Shown here: positions 1-9,387 of the stretch, one piece after another
Layout: each line of letters begins with the position of its first letter
Position numbering within the stretch: position 1 is the first letter of the stretch
Origin: Perognathus longimembris pacificus
Lineage: Eukaryota > Chordata > Mammalia > Rodentia > Heteromyidae
Direction: 5' to 3'
DNA: 64,000 nt
NCBI RefSeq assembly: GCF_023159225.1
Contig: NC_063181.1
Location: 4,795,606 to 4,859,605 of the forward strand
Position numbers and translations under genes: made by a program
The notes under the pieces: generated by a model
The model's input: only the letters and a program-made list of their open reading frames with translations
Databases searched by the model: none
What the model was told of the DNA's origin: nothing

Positions 1-189
1 GGGGTTCAACTCAAGGCCTGGCCGCTGTCCTTAAGCTTCTTTGCTGAAGGCTAGCACCCTACCACTTGAGCCACGGTTCTCCTTCCAGATTTGTTTTGCA
101 TGGTTCCTTACAGATAAGAGTCTCACGGACTTTTCTGCCCAGGCTGGCTTCAACCCTCGATTCTCAGATCTCAGCCTCCTGAGTCACTA
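1..189 (-). repeat. B1-dimer SINE, cut by the window edge
   Basis: Minus-strand copy: the right monomer (gccacttgagcca antisense) is followed by the 7SL-like left monomer (cagatctcagcctcctgag). Its 3' end lies outside the window. Confidence 0.85.
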
Positions 190-640
190 GACAAAGCATT
201 TGTGAAAAGGCCTGGATGATCTGATTCTCCAGATGTGTGTCGAAGGCCTCCCCACAGGGAACCGGGCGTCACAGACAGGTGTTATGCACCTGGAACTCCA
301 TGCTCTTTCCTCTGAGGTAGGCGGTGCTATCCCTGCTTTACCACTGAGAAACGGAGGCATTCCTGAAGTCCTAGAGTATGACAGGCAGCTGCCAAGATGG
401 CGCCCCAGCCCCAGCCCCCCACCCTCTCCCTGGGAGTGGCTGCAAAGAGGGACTCCTCATCACCAACAGAAAACAGCAGGAACCAGGAGCGTGCTTCTGC
501 GAGTAGCTGACACGTGAGTGCAACTTCTCTCGCTCACTCGCACACTTGCACGCGCACTCTCGCTCTTTCTAATGATCCAAGTGAGTGCCCTACGGTGAGC
601 CAATCAGCGCGGGAGGAAGGAGGCCAGCCCACAGCTAGGA
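190..640. other. No gene seen; unique sequence
   Basis: Unique-looking DNA with moderate GC content. It contains an isolated YY1-like AAGATGGCGCC (near 394) and a CCAAT-type AGCCAATCAG (598-607). No exon structure is visible. Confidence 0.5.
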
Positions 641-642
641 GG

Positions 643-686
<44 letters not shown>

Positions 687-690
687 AGAG
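641..690. repeat. (GA)n microsatellite
   Basis: About 50 bases of near-pure GA with one GGAG interruption. Confidence 0.95.
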
Positions 691-1039
691 CCTGCGGGCA
701 GATCCTCCCCAGCTGAGCCTTCAGACCCCTCCCTGTCCGAAGAGACAACCCAGTCACAGCTAGGTTCTCGCCTACATGGTAAGCTTTGTGGCACACCATA
801 ATCGGTAACTTCTGCACACCTACTAGGAGGCAACGCGATATGTGACTGAGCCGCAGTCCTCCTGGACATGATTGTGGCGATGGTTTCCATCTGGAACGTC
901 CTCCAAAAGTCCACGTGTGAGGCTTAGTCTGCAGGGTCAACACTGGTTAGGAGGTGGAGGGGTGAAGGCATAGCTCAAAGGGTGGAGTGTTTGCTTAGCA
1001 AGTGCAAACCCAAGTGCTGCATACAAAGAAAGAGGTGTG

Positions 1040-1245
1040 GCCTCAAGGGAGGAAGTTAGGTCGTGGGGAGGAAGTTAGGTCACTGAATGTTCTGGGGCTT
1101 CCTCTACCACATGCTCCCACCTTGATGAGCCTGTGCCTCTTCCCTAGAGCCAAAGGCAACAAGTCGAGCAGCCATGGACTAAAACTTCCCAAACGGTGAG
1201 CCAAGACAAAGCCCCTTATAGCTTAAATTGGGAATTTTGTCAAGG
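1040..1245 (+). repeat. Old dispersed repeat, copy 1
   Basis: A purine-rich gaggaagttaggtcactg stretch, then ccaccacatgctc-like text, then gtgagccaagacaaagcccctta. The same order of motifs recurs at 13625-13905, so this is an interspersed repeat. I cannot name the family; an old retroelement 3' end is likely. Confidence 0.45.
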
Positions 1246-1364
1246 CAATGGAAAGCCCCCTAGCCCAGCTGTGTACTAGCAAGCAACCAAACATTCAGAA
1301 GAATTACCTCTGCATGGAAATAGGAAGAAGAGTTTGACCAACTTTAGGTGCTTTTAAACCCATT
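1246..1364. other. Nothing recognised
   Basis: Short unique AT-rich spacer between two old repeats. Confidence 0.4.
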
Positions 1365-1480
1365 TTTTAAATATTTACAACTATTATCATAAAGGCGATA
1401 TACAGAGAGGTTACAGTTACGTAAGTCAGGTAAAGAGACTGCATTTCCCTTTGGACAATGTCATCCCTTCCCTCACTAAC
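1365..1480 (-). repeat. L1 3'-end-like fragment
   Basis: Contains tattatcataaaggcgat and cagagaggttacagttacgt, then cctttggacaatgtcatccc. The same order occurs at 12500-12690 and, on the other strand, at 10780-10995. Confidence 0.6.
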
Positions 1481-2416
1481 GTTAAGGATATGTGTTTTCC
1501 TAAAGACAACTTCATCCAGCTTCCCCATTTTACAGCTGGGGAAATAACGACCAGCTGATCCTACGCCCCAAGGCAGTATGGGTAAGGTCACAGCTAAAAC
1601 CTTGTTTCCCGGCTTGATGTCATTACTGCTTCCCCGCCTGCTTACTGCACTGTTCAGAATAGAAAAATACCATCCTAGGTATGTCTGGCCAATATGTTTT
1701 GCATAAATTCCTGTGTTTTCATTGTTGTTAACAATGAATACTTGCTACCAGGGTAACAAAAAAAAAAAAAAAAAGAAAAGAAACCAAGGACACTCTGTCC
1801 CTGGCAGGTGAGAGTAGAGCACAATGGCTCAGTGACAGGGACTGCGTCGCATGGGTCACGGAGCCGGAGGGGGGATTTCCCCGGGTGCTTCCTAAAACGG
1901 AAGCACAGAAATAAGAAGACAGTCATCCGTCCGGCCGCATGTGGCTAGTGACCAGTGCGCACACTCACCTGCCAGAGAACCACAGACACAGTGCGGCTCC
2001 CGGAAGGTGGGAGGTGGACCAGAAGGTAAAGGAGAAATACTCAGGGTCCCGGAGAACTCCCCAGAGAAGGAACGTGCTCTGGGACATGGCAGTACCACAC
2101 ATCACCACTTGGTGTCAGCACTCACTCCACCTGAAACCTGGTCCTCCTCTTCATTCAGCAAGGCTAGCGTTTTTGCCTGTCAGAAGAACTGAACTTGCTT
2201 AATGCAAGAATCCAATTAGGTTTCCAGTGTTTATTTACAAGAGGCACAAACAATAGCCACCATAAGTGTTCGAATTGCTCTGAGGTGACAATTCTAACAC
2301 CTCTCTCCCGTTTTTTTTCCCCTAAAGTTTAGCTTTCTCATAGAGAAATGTGAAATATCCATAGGAGTTTTAAACGCTAAAAATTTAAAAAAAAAAAAAA
2401 AAAAGGAAAACAGAGG
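1481..2416. other. No gene seen; unique sequence
   Basis: Unique DNA with two A-tracts (1759-1776 and 2387-2404). Short open frames overlap on both strands without splice signals or family resemblance. Confidence 0.5.
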
Positions 2417-2419
2417 GAA

Positions 2420-2487
2420 GCCAGGCTCACGCCTGTCAGCCTAGCCCAGGAGGCTGAGATCTGAGGATCCGATTTCACAGCCAGCCC
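2420..2487 (+). repeat. B1-dimer SINE, 5' part (split by the LTR)
   Basis: The 7SL-like left monomer (aggaggctgagatctgagga) runs up to cacagccagccc, where the LTR begins. The same SINE resumes at 3050. Confidence 0.8.
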
Positions 2488-3045
2488 TGTTGCAGGAAGT
2501 AGAGCTGACTCCATCTTGACTAGGGAAACATGGTAGGAAATGCTGGGGGGAGTAGAGCTGACTCCATGTTCATTAAGGAAACACGGTAACAATTGTTAAA
2601 ATGAAGTAAAATGTTAGGTCAACCTGACCCCAAAATTCTGCTTCTGTAAATGGCTTGTTTGTTGCTTGCTCTACCCCCTGCGTCAACTCTGTACATCTGT
2701 GCTACGCTTTTACCTTTATATATTTTTTTATTATCAAACTGAATTACAGAGAGGTTACAGTTTCATACATTAGGCATTGGATCCATTTCTTGTACTGTTT
2801 GTTACCTCGTCCCTCATTCCCCCCTTCCCCCTCCCCCTTTCCCTCCCCCCCATCGCTTTTACCTTTATAAACCCCAGCTCAAGGACTGTTTGAGGTCGCA
2901 GTTTCAGCTCCCGAGTCTGTGCTGCGTCCCTGGCTAGTCAGTTTGCTTTTTACTTCCCCAATAAATCCATCTTTTTTGCTTGAGACTATCTCTGCGTGGT
3001 GGACTCTTGGAGGGACATGGAATCCCCTCTCTCGAGCCCATAACA
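2488..3045 (+). mobile_element. Solo LTR of an ERV1-like endogenous retrovirus
   Basis: The element begins TGTTGC and ends TAACA and is flanked by a 4-bp duplication GCCC (2484-2487 and 3046-3049), as expected for gammaretrovirus-like ERVs. It carries a TATA box (TATAAA, 2866-2871), a polyadenylation signal AATAAA (2960-2965) and a CA terminus. A 53-bp segment beginning agtagagctgactccat is duplicated in its U3 part (2498 and 2551). No gag, pol or env lies nearby, so this is a solo LTR. It is interrupted by an L1 3' end at 2721-2853. The family name is not recognised. Confidence 0.85.
2721..2853 (-). mobile_element. Very short L1 3'-end insertion inside the LTR
   Basis: Only 133 bases: poly-T and attatcaaactgaattacag at the left, and a CT/C-rich tract at the right. 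It is flanked by a perfect 16-bp target-site duplication cgcttttacctttata (2705-2720 and 2854-2869). The duplicated segment is the LTR's own sequence leading into its TATA box. Confidence 0.85.
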
Positions 3046-3049
3046 GCCC

Positions 3050-3193
3050 AAGCAGGATAGTCTGTCACTCTGATTTCCAACTAACTAGCAAAAAGCTGGA
3101 AGTAGAGCTGTCACTCAAATGGCAGGGCACCAGCAAAAAAGATAAGTAACAGTGATAGCAATCAGGCCCTGAGTTCAAATCCCAGTGCTGGCA
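3050..3193 (+). repeat. B1-dimer SINE, 3' part
   Basis: This continues the SINE broken at 2487: linker (aactaactagcaaaaagctg), the right monomer, and a B-box-like ctgagttcaaatccc. Its tail runs straight into the GA/GAAA microsatellite. Confidence 0.8.
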
Positions 3194-3231
3194 GAGAGAG
3201 AGAGAGGAGGGTTAGAGAAAGAGAGAGAGAG

Positions 3232-3305
<74 letters not shown>

Positions 3306-3384
3306 GGAAGGAAAGGGAAGAAGGAAGGAAGAAAAGAAAGAAAGAAAGAAAGAAAGGGAAGGAAAGGGAAGAAGGAAGGAAGGA

Positions 3385-3428
<44 letters not shown>

Positions 3429-3429
3429 A

Positions 3430-3461
<32 letters not shown>

Positions 3462-3480
3462 GAGGAAAGAGAAAGCAAGC
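3194..3480. repeat. (GA)n / (GAAA)n microsatellite
   Basis: Nearly 290 bases of GA then GAAA with GGGAAGGAAA interruptions, starting exactly at a SINE tail. Long frames of Lys/Glu/Arg or Ser/Phe/Leu over it are not genes. Confidence 0.95.
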
Positions 3481-3482
3481 AA

Positions 3483-3611
3483 GCTGGGTGCCAATGGCTC
3501 AGGCTTGTAATCCTAGCTACTCAGGAGGCTGAGATCTGAGGATAGTGGTTCAGAGCCAGCCTGGGCAGGAAACTCTTATCTCCAATAAACTACTCAAAAA
3601 GCCAGAAATGG
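3483..3611 (+). repeat. B1-dimer SINE, 5' part (split by an ID-dimer)
   Basis: A clean left monomer (gctgggtgccaatggctcag) and linker, interrupted at aaaaagccagaaatgg, which is repeated after the inserted SINE. Confidence 0.9.
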
Positions 3612-3813
3612 GGGCTGGGGATATGGCCTAGTGGCAAGAGTGCTTGCCTCGTATACATGAGGCCCTAGGTTCGATTCCCCAGTACCACATATACAGAAAA
3701 CGTCCAGAAGTGGCGCTGTGGCTCAAGTGACAGAGTGCTAGCCTTGAGCAAAAAAGAAGCCAGGGACAGTGCTCAGGCCCTGAGTCCAAGGCCCAGGACT
3801 GGCCAAAAAAAAA
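3612..3813 (+). mobile_element. ID-dimer SINE (IDL-Geo type) inserted in a B1-dimer
   Basis: Starts gggctggggatatggcctag, with a Pol III A box (TGGCCTAGTGG) and B box (GGTTCGATTCC), then the right monomer and an A tail. The TSD aaaaagccagaaatgg is perfect at 3596-3611 and 3814-3829. Confidence 0.92.
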
Positions 3814-3928
3814 AAAAAGCCAGAAATGGCACTGTGGTTCAAGTGGTAAAGCGCTCACCTTGAGCAAAAGAAGCTCAGGGACATCGCTCAGGCCCAGAGT
3901 TCAAGCCCCACAACCGATGCAAAAAAAG
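3814..3928 (+). repeat. B1-dimer SINE, 3' part
   Basis: The right monomer of the SINE begun at 3483 resumes (gccagaaatggcactgtgg) and ends caagccccacaaccgatgc followed by A's. Confidence 0.88.
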
Positions 3929-4172
3929 AAAGGGAGGAAGGAAGGAAGAAAGGAAGGAAGGAAGGAAGGAAGGAAGGAAGGAAGGAAGGAAGGAAGGAAG
4001 GAAGGGAGGAAGGAAGGAAGGAAAGAAGGAAGGAAGGAAGGAAGGAAGGGGGAGAGAGAGGAAGGGAGGGAGGGAAGAGAGGGGAAGAAGGGAAAAACAA
4101 AGGGAGGGGGGAGGGAAGGGGTATAGGAAGGAAAGGGAAAAGGAGGGAAGAAATGAAGAAAGGAAGGGAGGA
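3929..4172. repeat. (GGAA)n microsatellite and purine-rich tract
   Basis: About 100 bases of near-pure GGAA grade into mixed G/A. It starts at the A tail of the SINE ending at 3928. Confidence 0.95.
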
Positions 4173-4635
4173 GCAAACTGTTTCAGGAAGAAGGGTTTTC
4201 TACTTATTTTGTCCTGGGCAGAGCTTCCTGATTGCTCCTTGGGTGCAGAAGAAATCATCTAGTTCAATAAAGCTCTTGATCCCATTTTCCTTCCATTTAG
4301 ACACATTCCTTTATGGACCGGGGACCATGGGAGCCAGGGCTTCTCACACCACACAAGCTTCCTCCCACACAGCCCCCTCCCCAGCCAGTGACAACCATGT
4401 GGGAGTGTGCATGGTAGTACTGAGTGTCAGAGTCTACCCACAGTCCGGTGCTGCACACCTGTAGGAAGGAGGCAGCTGACCAACTCAAGGCAATCGAACG
4501 TGACCTTGCTCACCTGGACCCAGTTGTAACTGACTGGCGTTAGGGACTCAATGGCACGTGTCAGTTTTTCTCTGACACCATCACAGAGCTTGCCACACAA
4601 TGTAAATGGATTGATGGTACTGTACTTAAAAACAA
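4173..4635. other. No gene seen; unique sequence
   Basis: Unique non-repetitive DNA. Short overlapping frames on both strands show no recognisable domain. Confidence 0.5.
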
Positions 4636-4720
4636 GAGCCAGGCACACCTGTAATCCTAGCACTCACAAGGCCAAGACCATCCCCGGCTGCACAAAACCC
4701 TCTCTGAAAAAGAGACAGTT
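4636..4720 (+). repeat. B1 monomer fragment
   Basis: Reads agccaggcacacctgtaatcc, then ccaagaccatccccggctgc, ending in an A-rich tail. Confidence 0.65.
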
Positions 4721-4723
4721 AGA

Positions 4724-4915
4724 GGGCTGGGAATGTGGCTTAGTGGCAGACTGCTTGCCTAGCATGCATGAAGTCCCGGGTTCAATTCTGCAGTACCACA
4801 TACACGGAAAAAGCCAGAAGTGGCGCTGTGGCTCAAGTGACAGAGTGCTAGCCTTGAGCAGAAAGAAGCCAGTGCTCAGGCCCTAAGTCCAAGTCCCAGG
4901 ACTGGCAAAAAAAAA
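4724..4915 (+). repeat. ID-dimer SINE
   Basis: Complete dimer: gggctgggaatgtggcttag, cgggttcaattc (B box), then the right monomer with ggcgctgtggctcaag and an A tail. Confidence 0.88.
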
Positions 4916-5936
4916 GTTACAGACAATTAGAAAGAGGGAGAACAGAGGAGGGAGAGGGGAAAGGAGGACATGTTGAAAGGAAGGAGGAAGAAAACCATCA
5001 AAATGCCTAACGGCTCAAGAACACCAATTTTGCACTCTATGCCTCTCAAGACAGAATGAGTTAGCTGTAATAGTTTATATTTAATGTTCAGGATAGGATA
5101 TTGATTTAAAAAAAAAAACGAACTCAGATGGTTTGGAGTAAAACACTGTGCACAGTATTCTTCATGCATGCCATTGTAAGTCCTCTGCTGGGTGACACTG
5201 ACTGCAATAAAAGCATTGGACACAAGGTGGCGATGTTGCCTTAGCATCCACCTTCCCGCCCACCCCCCCCCCCCCCCACTGAGATTAGCATTAATTCCAA
5301 CCAACAAAACTAAATGGTTCCCAGATTTATTACAATTAGTAAATTTGAGAAGAGAAAGAAAAATAGTGGACAGAAAGATAAAACGACTACCACACTCTTC
5401 ACCTTTGGGCTCTTCAGAGACTCCATTCTGTCTGGGCCTTGTGTTTCTGCAGTCTATTCTGTTCTACTCTCTATTCTACTCTACTGGGTAGTCAGTAAGA
5501 CCGAGCCAAGGAAGAAGAGGGAAAAGATGAAGTTCTTTTCAATCCTTGTTGAAAGTTCCTAGTTCTTTCTTCCTACTCAGAATCATCCTTTCCTACTCAA
5601 CCCTAAAGGCCAAACTATGACCAGCAAGCACATTGCATTCCGTCTCTGGCCTGGAGGGGGCGCTCACTGCCTACCCCTGAGCAGAAAGGCTTGTCCTGCT
5701 ACCCGCTTCCCTCCAACCCAAACCTCGGTCAGTGCAGAGTGGCTGGAGGAACGGCGAGCAGGACAGACAGGGTGGGCTTCTGTCTGTGAGAGCTTGGCTT
5801 TGCCAAAGGAGCCTCATCGTACTTCTACAGGCTGATAAGGTGCCAAGGGCTTTATATCATTCATGCTAACAGCCCAGATGAAGCATGTGCTGGCCACAAG
5901 TACAGGCTATGGATGGACACCTGGCCCTGAGCTCCC
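4916..5936. other. No gene seen; unique sequence
   Basis: Unique DNA with a C homopolymer (5264-5277) and an A tract near 5109. No exon-like structure or family resemblance was found. Confidence 0.5.
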
Positions 5937-6092
5937 TTCCTCCCTCCCTCCCTCCCTCCCTCCCTCGCTTCCTTCCTTCCTTCCTTCCTTCCTTCCTTCC
6001 TTCCTTCCTTCCTTCCTTCCTTCCTTCCTTCCTTCCTTCCCTCCCTCCTTTTTCCCCTCCCTCCCTTTCTCCCTCCCTTCCTCCCTGTCTGC

Positions 6093-6158
<66 letters not shown>

Positions 6159-6183
6159 GTTCCTTCCTTTCTTTTCTTTTCTA
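5937..6183. repeat. (CCCT)n-(CCTT)n-(CTTT)n microsatellite
   Basis: Three tetranucleotide arrays succeed each other and stop at the 3' (A-tail) side of the minus-strand SINE at 6185. On the SINE's own strand they read GAAA/GGAA/GGGA, like the arrays near 3.2-4.2 kb. Confidence 0.95.
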
Positions 6184-6184
6184 T

Positions 6185-6411
6185 GTGTCAGTACTAGGAC
6201 TTGAACTCAGAGCCTGGGCACAGTCCCTGAACCTTTTCACTCAAGGCTAGCTCTACCACTGGAGCCACAGCTCCACTTGCTGCTTTTTGGTGGTTACTTG
6301 GAGATAATAACCTCACAACTTTCTTGTCCAGGCTGGCCTGGAACACAGATCCTCAGATCATAACTTCTTGAGTTGCTAAGGTTACAAATAAGAGTGCCCG
6401 GTACCCAGCTG
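6185..6411 (-). repeat. B1-dimer SINE
   Basis: Antisense right monomer (acttgaactcagagcctggg), linker, then an antisense left monomer that is diverged at its end. Confidence 0.85.
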
Positions 6412-6477
6412 TAACCCTGAGCTCTGTACTTGGAGAGAAAGGTAACACTCATTGAAGAAGACCTTCTCCCCCCACAC

Positions 6478-6575
6478 ACCTATAATCCCAGCCCTGCAGA
6501 GACTGAGGCAGAAGGATTGTTAAGTTCAAAGCTAACCTGGCTACATAGCAAGTCCCTGTCTAAATAAATAAAAGG
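6478..6575 (+). repeat. B1 monomer SINE
   Basis: Reads tataatcccagccctgc, ctgaggcagaaggattg and ctggctacatagcaagtccc with a taaataaataaaa tail. This is a classic B1 without the geomyoid right monomer. Confidence 0.8.
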
Positions 6576-6654
6576 AAATTAAACAAGATGAAACGATTGA
6601 ATGGAAGTAGAAAATGCTCATTGGGTGCCTTGGGAGAAATTTCTGAGAGCTGGA

Positions 6655-6762
6655 TGGACAGTTTCATGGACTTTCCTGCCTGGGTTAGCTTTGAACCTAA
6701 ATCCTCAGATCTCAGCCTCCTGAGTAGCTGGGATTGCAGGCGTGAGCCTCCAGCACCTGGCT
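6655..6762 (-). repeat. B1-dimer left monomer, inverted
   Basis: Antisense 7SL-like monomer only. It abuts a sense-orientation linker and right monomer at 6763. Confidence 0.75.
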
Positions 6763-6905
6763 ATCCATGAGACTCTTATCTCCAATTCACCATCAAAAAG
6801 CCAGAAGTGGAGGTCTGGCTCAAGTGATAGAGCCCCAGCACTGAGAGAAAAAGCTTAGGGATAGTCGTAGGCCCTGAGTCCAGTTCCAAACCAATACATA
6901 AATAA
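6763..6905 (+). repeat. B1-dimer linker and right monomer
   Basis: Begins ccatgagactcttatctcc, then caaaaagccagaagtggag and the right monomer, ending aaaccaatacataaataaaa. It is in opposite orientation to the left monomer just before it. Confidence 0.75.
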
Positions 6906-6917
6906 AAACCATATGTA

Positions 6918-6986
6918 TGGACTGGAGGCATGGCTCAAGTGGTAGAGCAGAGCCCTGAGTTCAACCCCCCTGCCACATAATAAATA
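6918..6986 (+). repeat. tRNA-like SINE monomer
   Basis: Has A-box-like catggctcaagtggtagag and B-box-like tgagttcaaccccc, followed by ataataaatac. It looks like an isolated right-monomer-type or ID-type unit. Confidence 0.5.
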
Positions 6987-6999
6987 CACTTTATAATCA

Positions 7000-7884
7000 C
7001 ATTTATAATTGCTTACATTTTCTTTCAACACTTTTTTTAAAAAAAAAAATATCGTTTAGTAATGATTAGCTGCTCACAAGAAAATTAGCTCGCTAAACTG
7101 AACCACTTAGGGAGCCGTTTCCTGAACCTCCTTGTCTCTGGCGGCGGGTTCAAATTGCCCAGGGAGCCCTAACAACCACCAACCTGCGGGCCCCACCCCT
7201 GGAAATTCCACTGTCATTGCTCTGGGGTGTGGCTGCACCCCGGGACTTGGTTAAAAAGAAAAAAAAATAAAGCTCCCCTGGCAAGTGCCACGGGTTGCCA
7301 GCCTTGGGTGGCACTGCGGTCCCCTCCCTTCCCCGCCGCCCAGCTCTCCTGCCGCTCACTCTTCTCAGGTGCGGGCTCCCCGACCGGCCTCTCCTGTTCC
7401 CCACATGCCTAGGATGCCCCGCCGGACCCCAGTTTCTGCCCTGAAGGATTTATAAAAAAAAAAAAAAAACAAAAACAACAACTACCTGCCAAGGCAAACG
7501 AGCTTCGTCTGCAAATCAGGTCACAAACACACCTGCCTCGCCCTCGTGACTTCCTGCATTCCTGGTCGGGTTTATAGGTGCTGATAACATCCTGGAAAGA
7601 GCAGGTTCCAGACTTGCCTGTGACCCGGTCCCCCCCCCCCGCCCCCCCCCCCCGGGCCGGGGCTGGAATTTCCGGTTCTCTGGGCTCCTGCACGGGGATT
7701 GACTCGGTCGTCTGCTCCTGGTGCTTTACCGCCCGTCACCAGGACAGATCCCAGGCCTCTGAGCTTTCACAGCCTGGCGCTGCCATCCTGCCTTCTGGCA
7801 GTTTGCAAGTACAACCCAACCCCCAGCGCAGACAAGTGGAGCCCTAACAGGTCATCGGTTCCATGTGCGTGTGTGAGTGTGTGC
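7000..7884. other. No gene seen; GC-richer unique sequence
   Basis: This stretch is GC- and CpG-richer than its surroundings (7150-7430 and 7560-7690), with A tracts near 7258 and 7453 and a C/G homopolymer at 7629-7656. It could be a regulatory element, but nothing specific is readable. Confidence 0.45.
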
Positions 7885-7909
7885 AGTGTGTGTGTGTGTG
7901 TGTGTGTGT
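7885..7909. repeat. (TG)n microsatellite
   Basis: Sits exactly at the 3' end of the following minus-strand SINE, replacing its A tail. Confidence 0.9.
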
Positions 7910-8049
7910 ACAGGGGCTTGAACTCAGGGCCTGGGCACTGTCCCTTAGCTTTCTCACATTCAAGTCTGGTGCTTGACCACTTGAGCCGCAGCTCTACTTC
8001 TGGATTTTTTTGGTGGTTAATTGAATATAAGAGTCTAATAGTCTCGCCT
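7910..8049 (-). repeat. B1-dimer SINE, 3' part (split)
   Basis: Antisense right monomer and linker (ggtggttaattgaatataag). It is interrupted by a plus-strand SINE and resumes at 8428. Confidence 0.85.
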
Positions 8050-8364
8050 GCTGGGTGCCATTGGCTCAAGGCCTGCAGTCTCAACTACTCAGGAGGCTGA
8101 GATCTGAGGATCTGGGTTCAAAGCTGGCCTGGGCAGGAAAGGCCGTGAGACTCTTACTTATTTGTTTGTTTTGGTTTTTCCAGAGCTGAGGGCCGATCGC
8201 AGGGCATTGCATTTGCCAGGCAAGTGCTCTTCCGCCTGAGCTAACGCCCCAACTCCAGTGAGACTCTGATCTCCAATTAGCCACCAAAAAGCTGAAAGTG
8301 GAGCTGTGGCTCAAGTGGTAGAGCTCAGGGACAGTGCCCAGGCCCTCGGTTCAAGCCCCAGGAC

Positions 8365-8368
<4 letters not shown>
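8050..8368 (+). mobile_element. B1-dimer SINE inserted in a B1-dimer
   Basis: Starts gctgggtgccattggctcaa and ends in the right monomer. It is itself split by an ID element at 8155-8257. Its tail is a (CA)n array rather than poly-A. Confidence 0.85.
8155..8257 (-). mobile_element. ID-type SINE monomer nested inside
   Basis: Antisense ID: gagctgagggccgatcgcag, then ctgagctaacgccccaactc, flanked by the duplication gtgagactct (8145-8154 and 8258-8267). Confidence 0.82.

Positions 8369-8421
<53 letters not shown>
8369..8421. repeat. (CA)n microsatellite
   Basis: About 26 CA units form the tail of the plus-strand SINE ending at 8368. Confidence 0.95.
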
Positions 8422-8422
<1 letters not shown>

Positions 8423-8427
8423 GAAAA

Positions 8428-8540
8428 GAATCTAATCTAATGGACTTCTCTGCCTAGGCTGGCTTCAAACCCGAGCCTCTGGTCTCAGCCTCGTGCGTAG
8501 CTCCGAGCAGGGGCCGTGAGCCTGGGGCCAGCACGCTGCC
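8428..8540 (-). repeat. B1-dimer SINE, 5' part
   Basis: Antisense left monomer (cttctctgcctaggctggct) continuing the element begun at 7910. Confidence 0.8.
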
Positions 8541-9190
8541 TTGAATGTCAAGTGATTGCCAACCTCCCACCTTCCGCCCATACTGACGCTGTGGCTGTCC
8601 GGAGCGTCCGCCAGGCTCCTGGCTGGGAGAAGTAGGAGACTCCTATCTGCGAGTCTGACTTTGCTTGTAGACTTTGTACTGAGATAATGCAAGTTTAATT
8701 TTTAACACTGAGTACTGCGATTGTGTTTTTTTAAGGTTCAAACCACCCAGGTGTCACTGGAAAGGAAGGCTAGGGGGGCTGGGGGCACCTTCATGACCTC
8801 TGGAAGGACACACGGGTGGCTGGTGAGAGACACAGATAACCCAGGCCAAGGGGACCTCACGAGTGTGGGAATGGAGATGGGTTGGCTTGGTGGGGAAGAG
8901 GATGTGAAAATGCAAAGCACAGCTGGCTGAATCTCACAAGGAAGAGGCAGACAAGCGGGCTCCAAACAATCAGTACGGTTATTTTCATTTTGTTTTGTTT
9001 TTATGACTACAAGTCAATTTCTTCACAAAGTTGCAGTTCATCCTAAAGCCACATTTGCCCTTCTTCCCTCCTGTTTGGATACACCCACATCTCACGTCTT
9101 CTCATTCGCTGAAGGAGTTAAAGGGCACAGTATCCATAGGGTTTTTCTATTTCTGTAAATGTTACTAATTCTCCATGAAAGTATTTGCAC
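8541..9190. other. No gene seen; unique sequence
   Basis: Unique DNA, no repeats recognised and no coding signal. Confidence 0.5.
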
Positions 9191-9195
9191 TAAAA

Positions 9196-9380
9196 GCAGG
9201 GTGCTGGGGCTCACGCCTGTCATTCTAGTTACTCAGAAGGCTGAGATCTGAGGATCAAAGTTCAAAGCCAGGCTGGACAGAAAAGCCTGTGCGCCTCCAG
9301 TTAATCAGCAAAATGCTGGACTGGAGCCATGGCTCAAGCAATAAAGCATCAGCCATGAGTTCAAGCCTTCACACTAGAAG
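9196..9380 (+). repeat. B1-dimer SINE
   Basis: Left monomer (ggggctcacgcctgtcattc) through a diverged right monomer ending gagttcaagccttcacac. Confidence 0.82.
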
Positions 9381-9387
9381 AGAAAAA

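Noticed and set aside
392..607. Promoter suggested by YY1-like and CCAAT-like motifs
   Set aside because: Isolated short motifs with no CpG island, exon or transcript evidence; chance matches are likely.
3162..4258. Lys/Glu/Arg- or Ser/Phe/Leu-rich frames
   Set aside because: Translations of GAAA and GGAA microsatellites in different frames.
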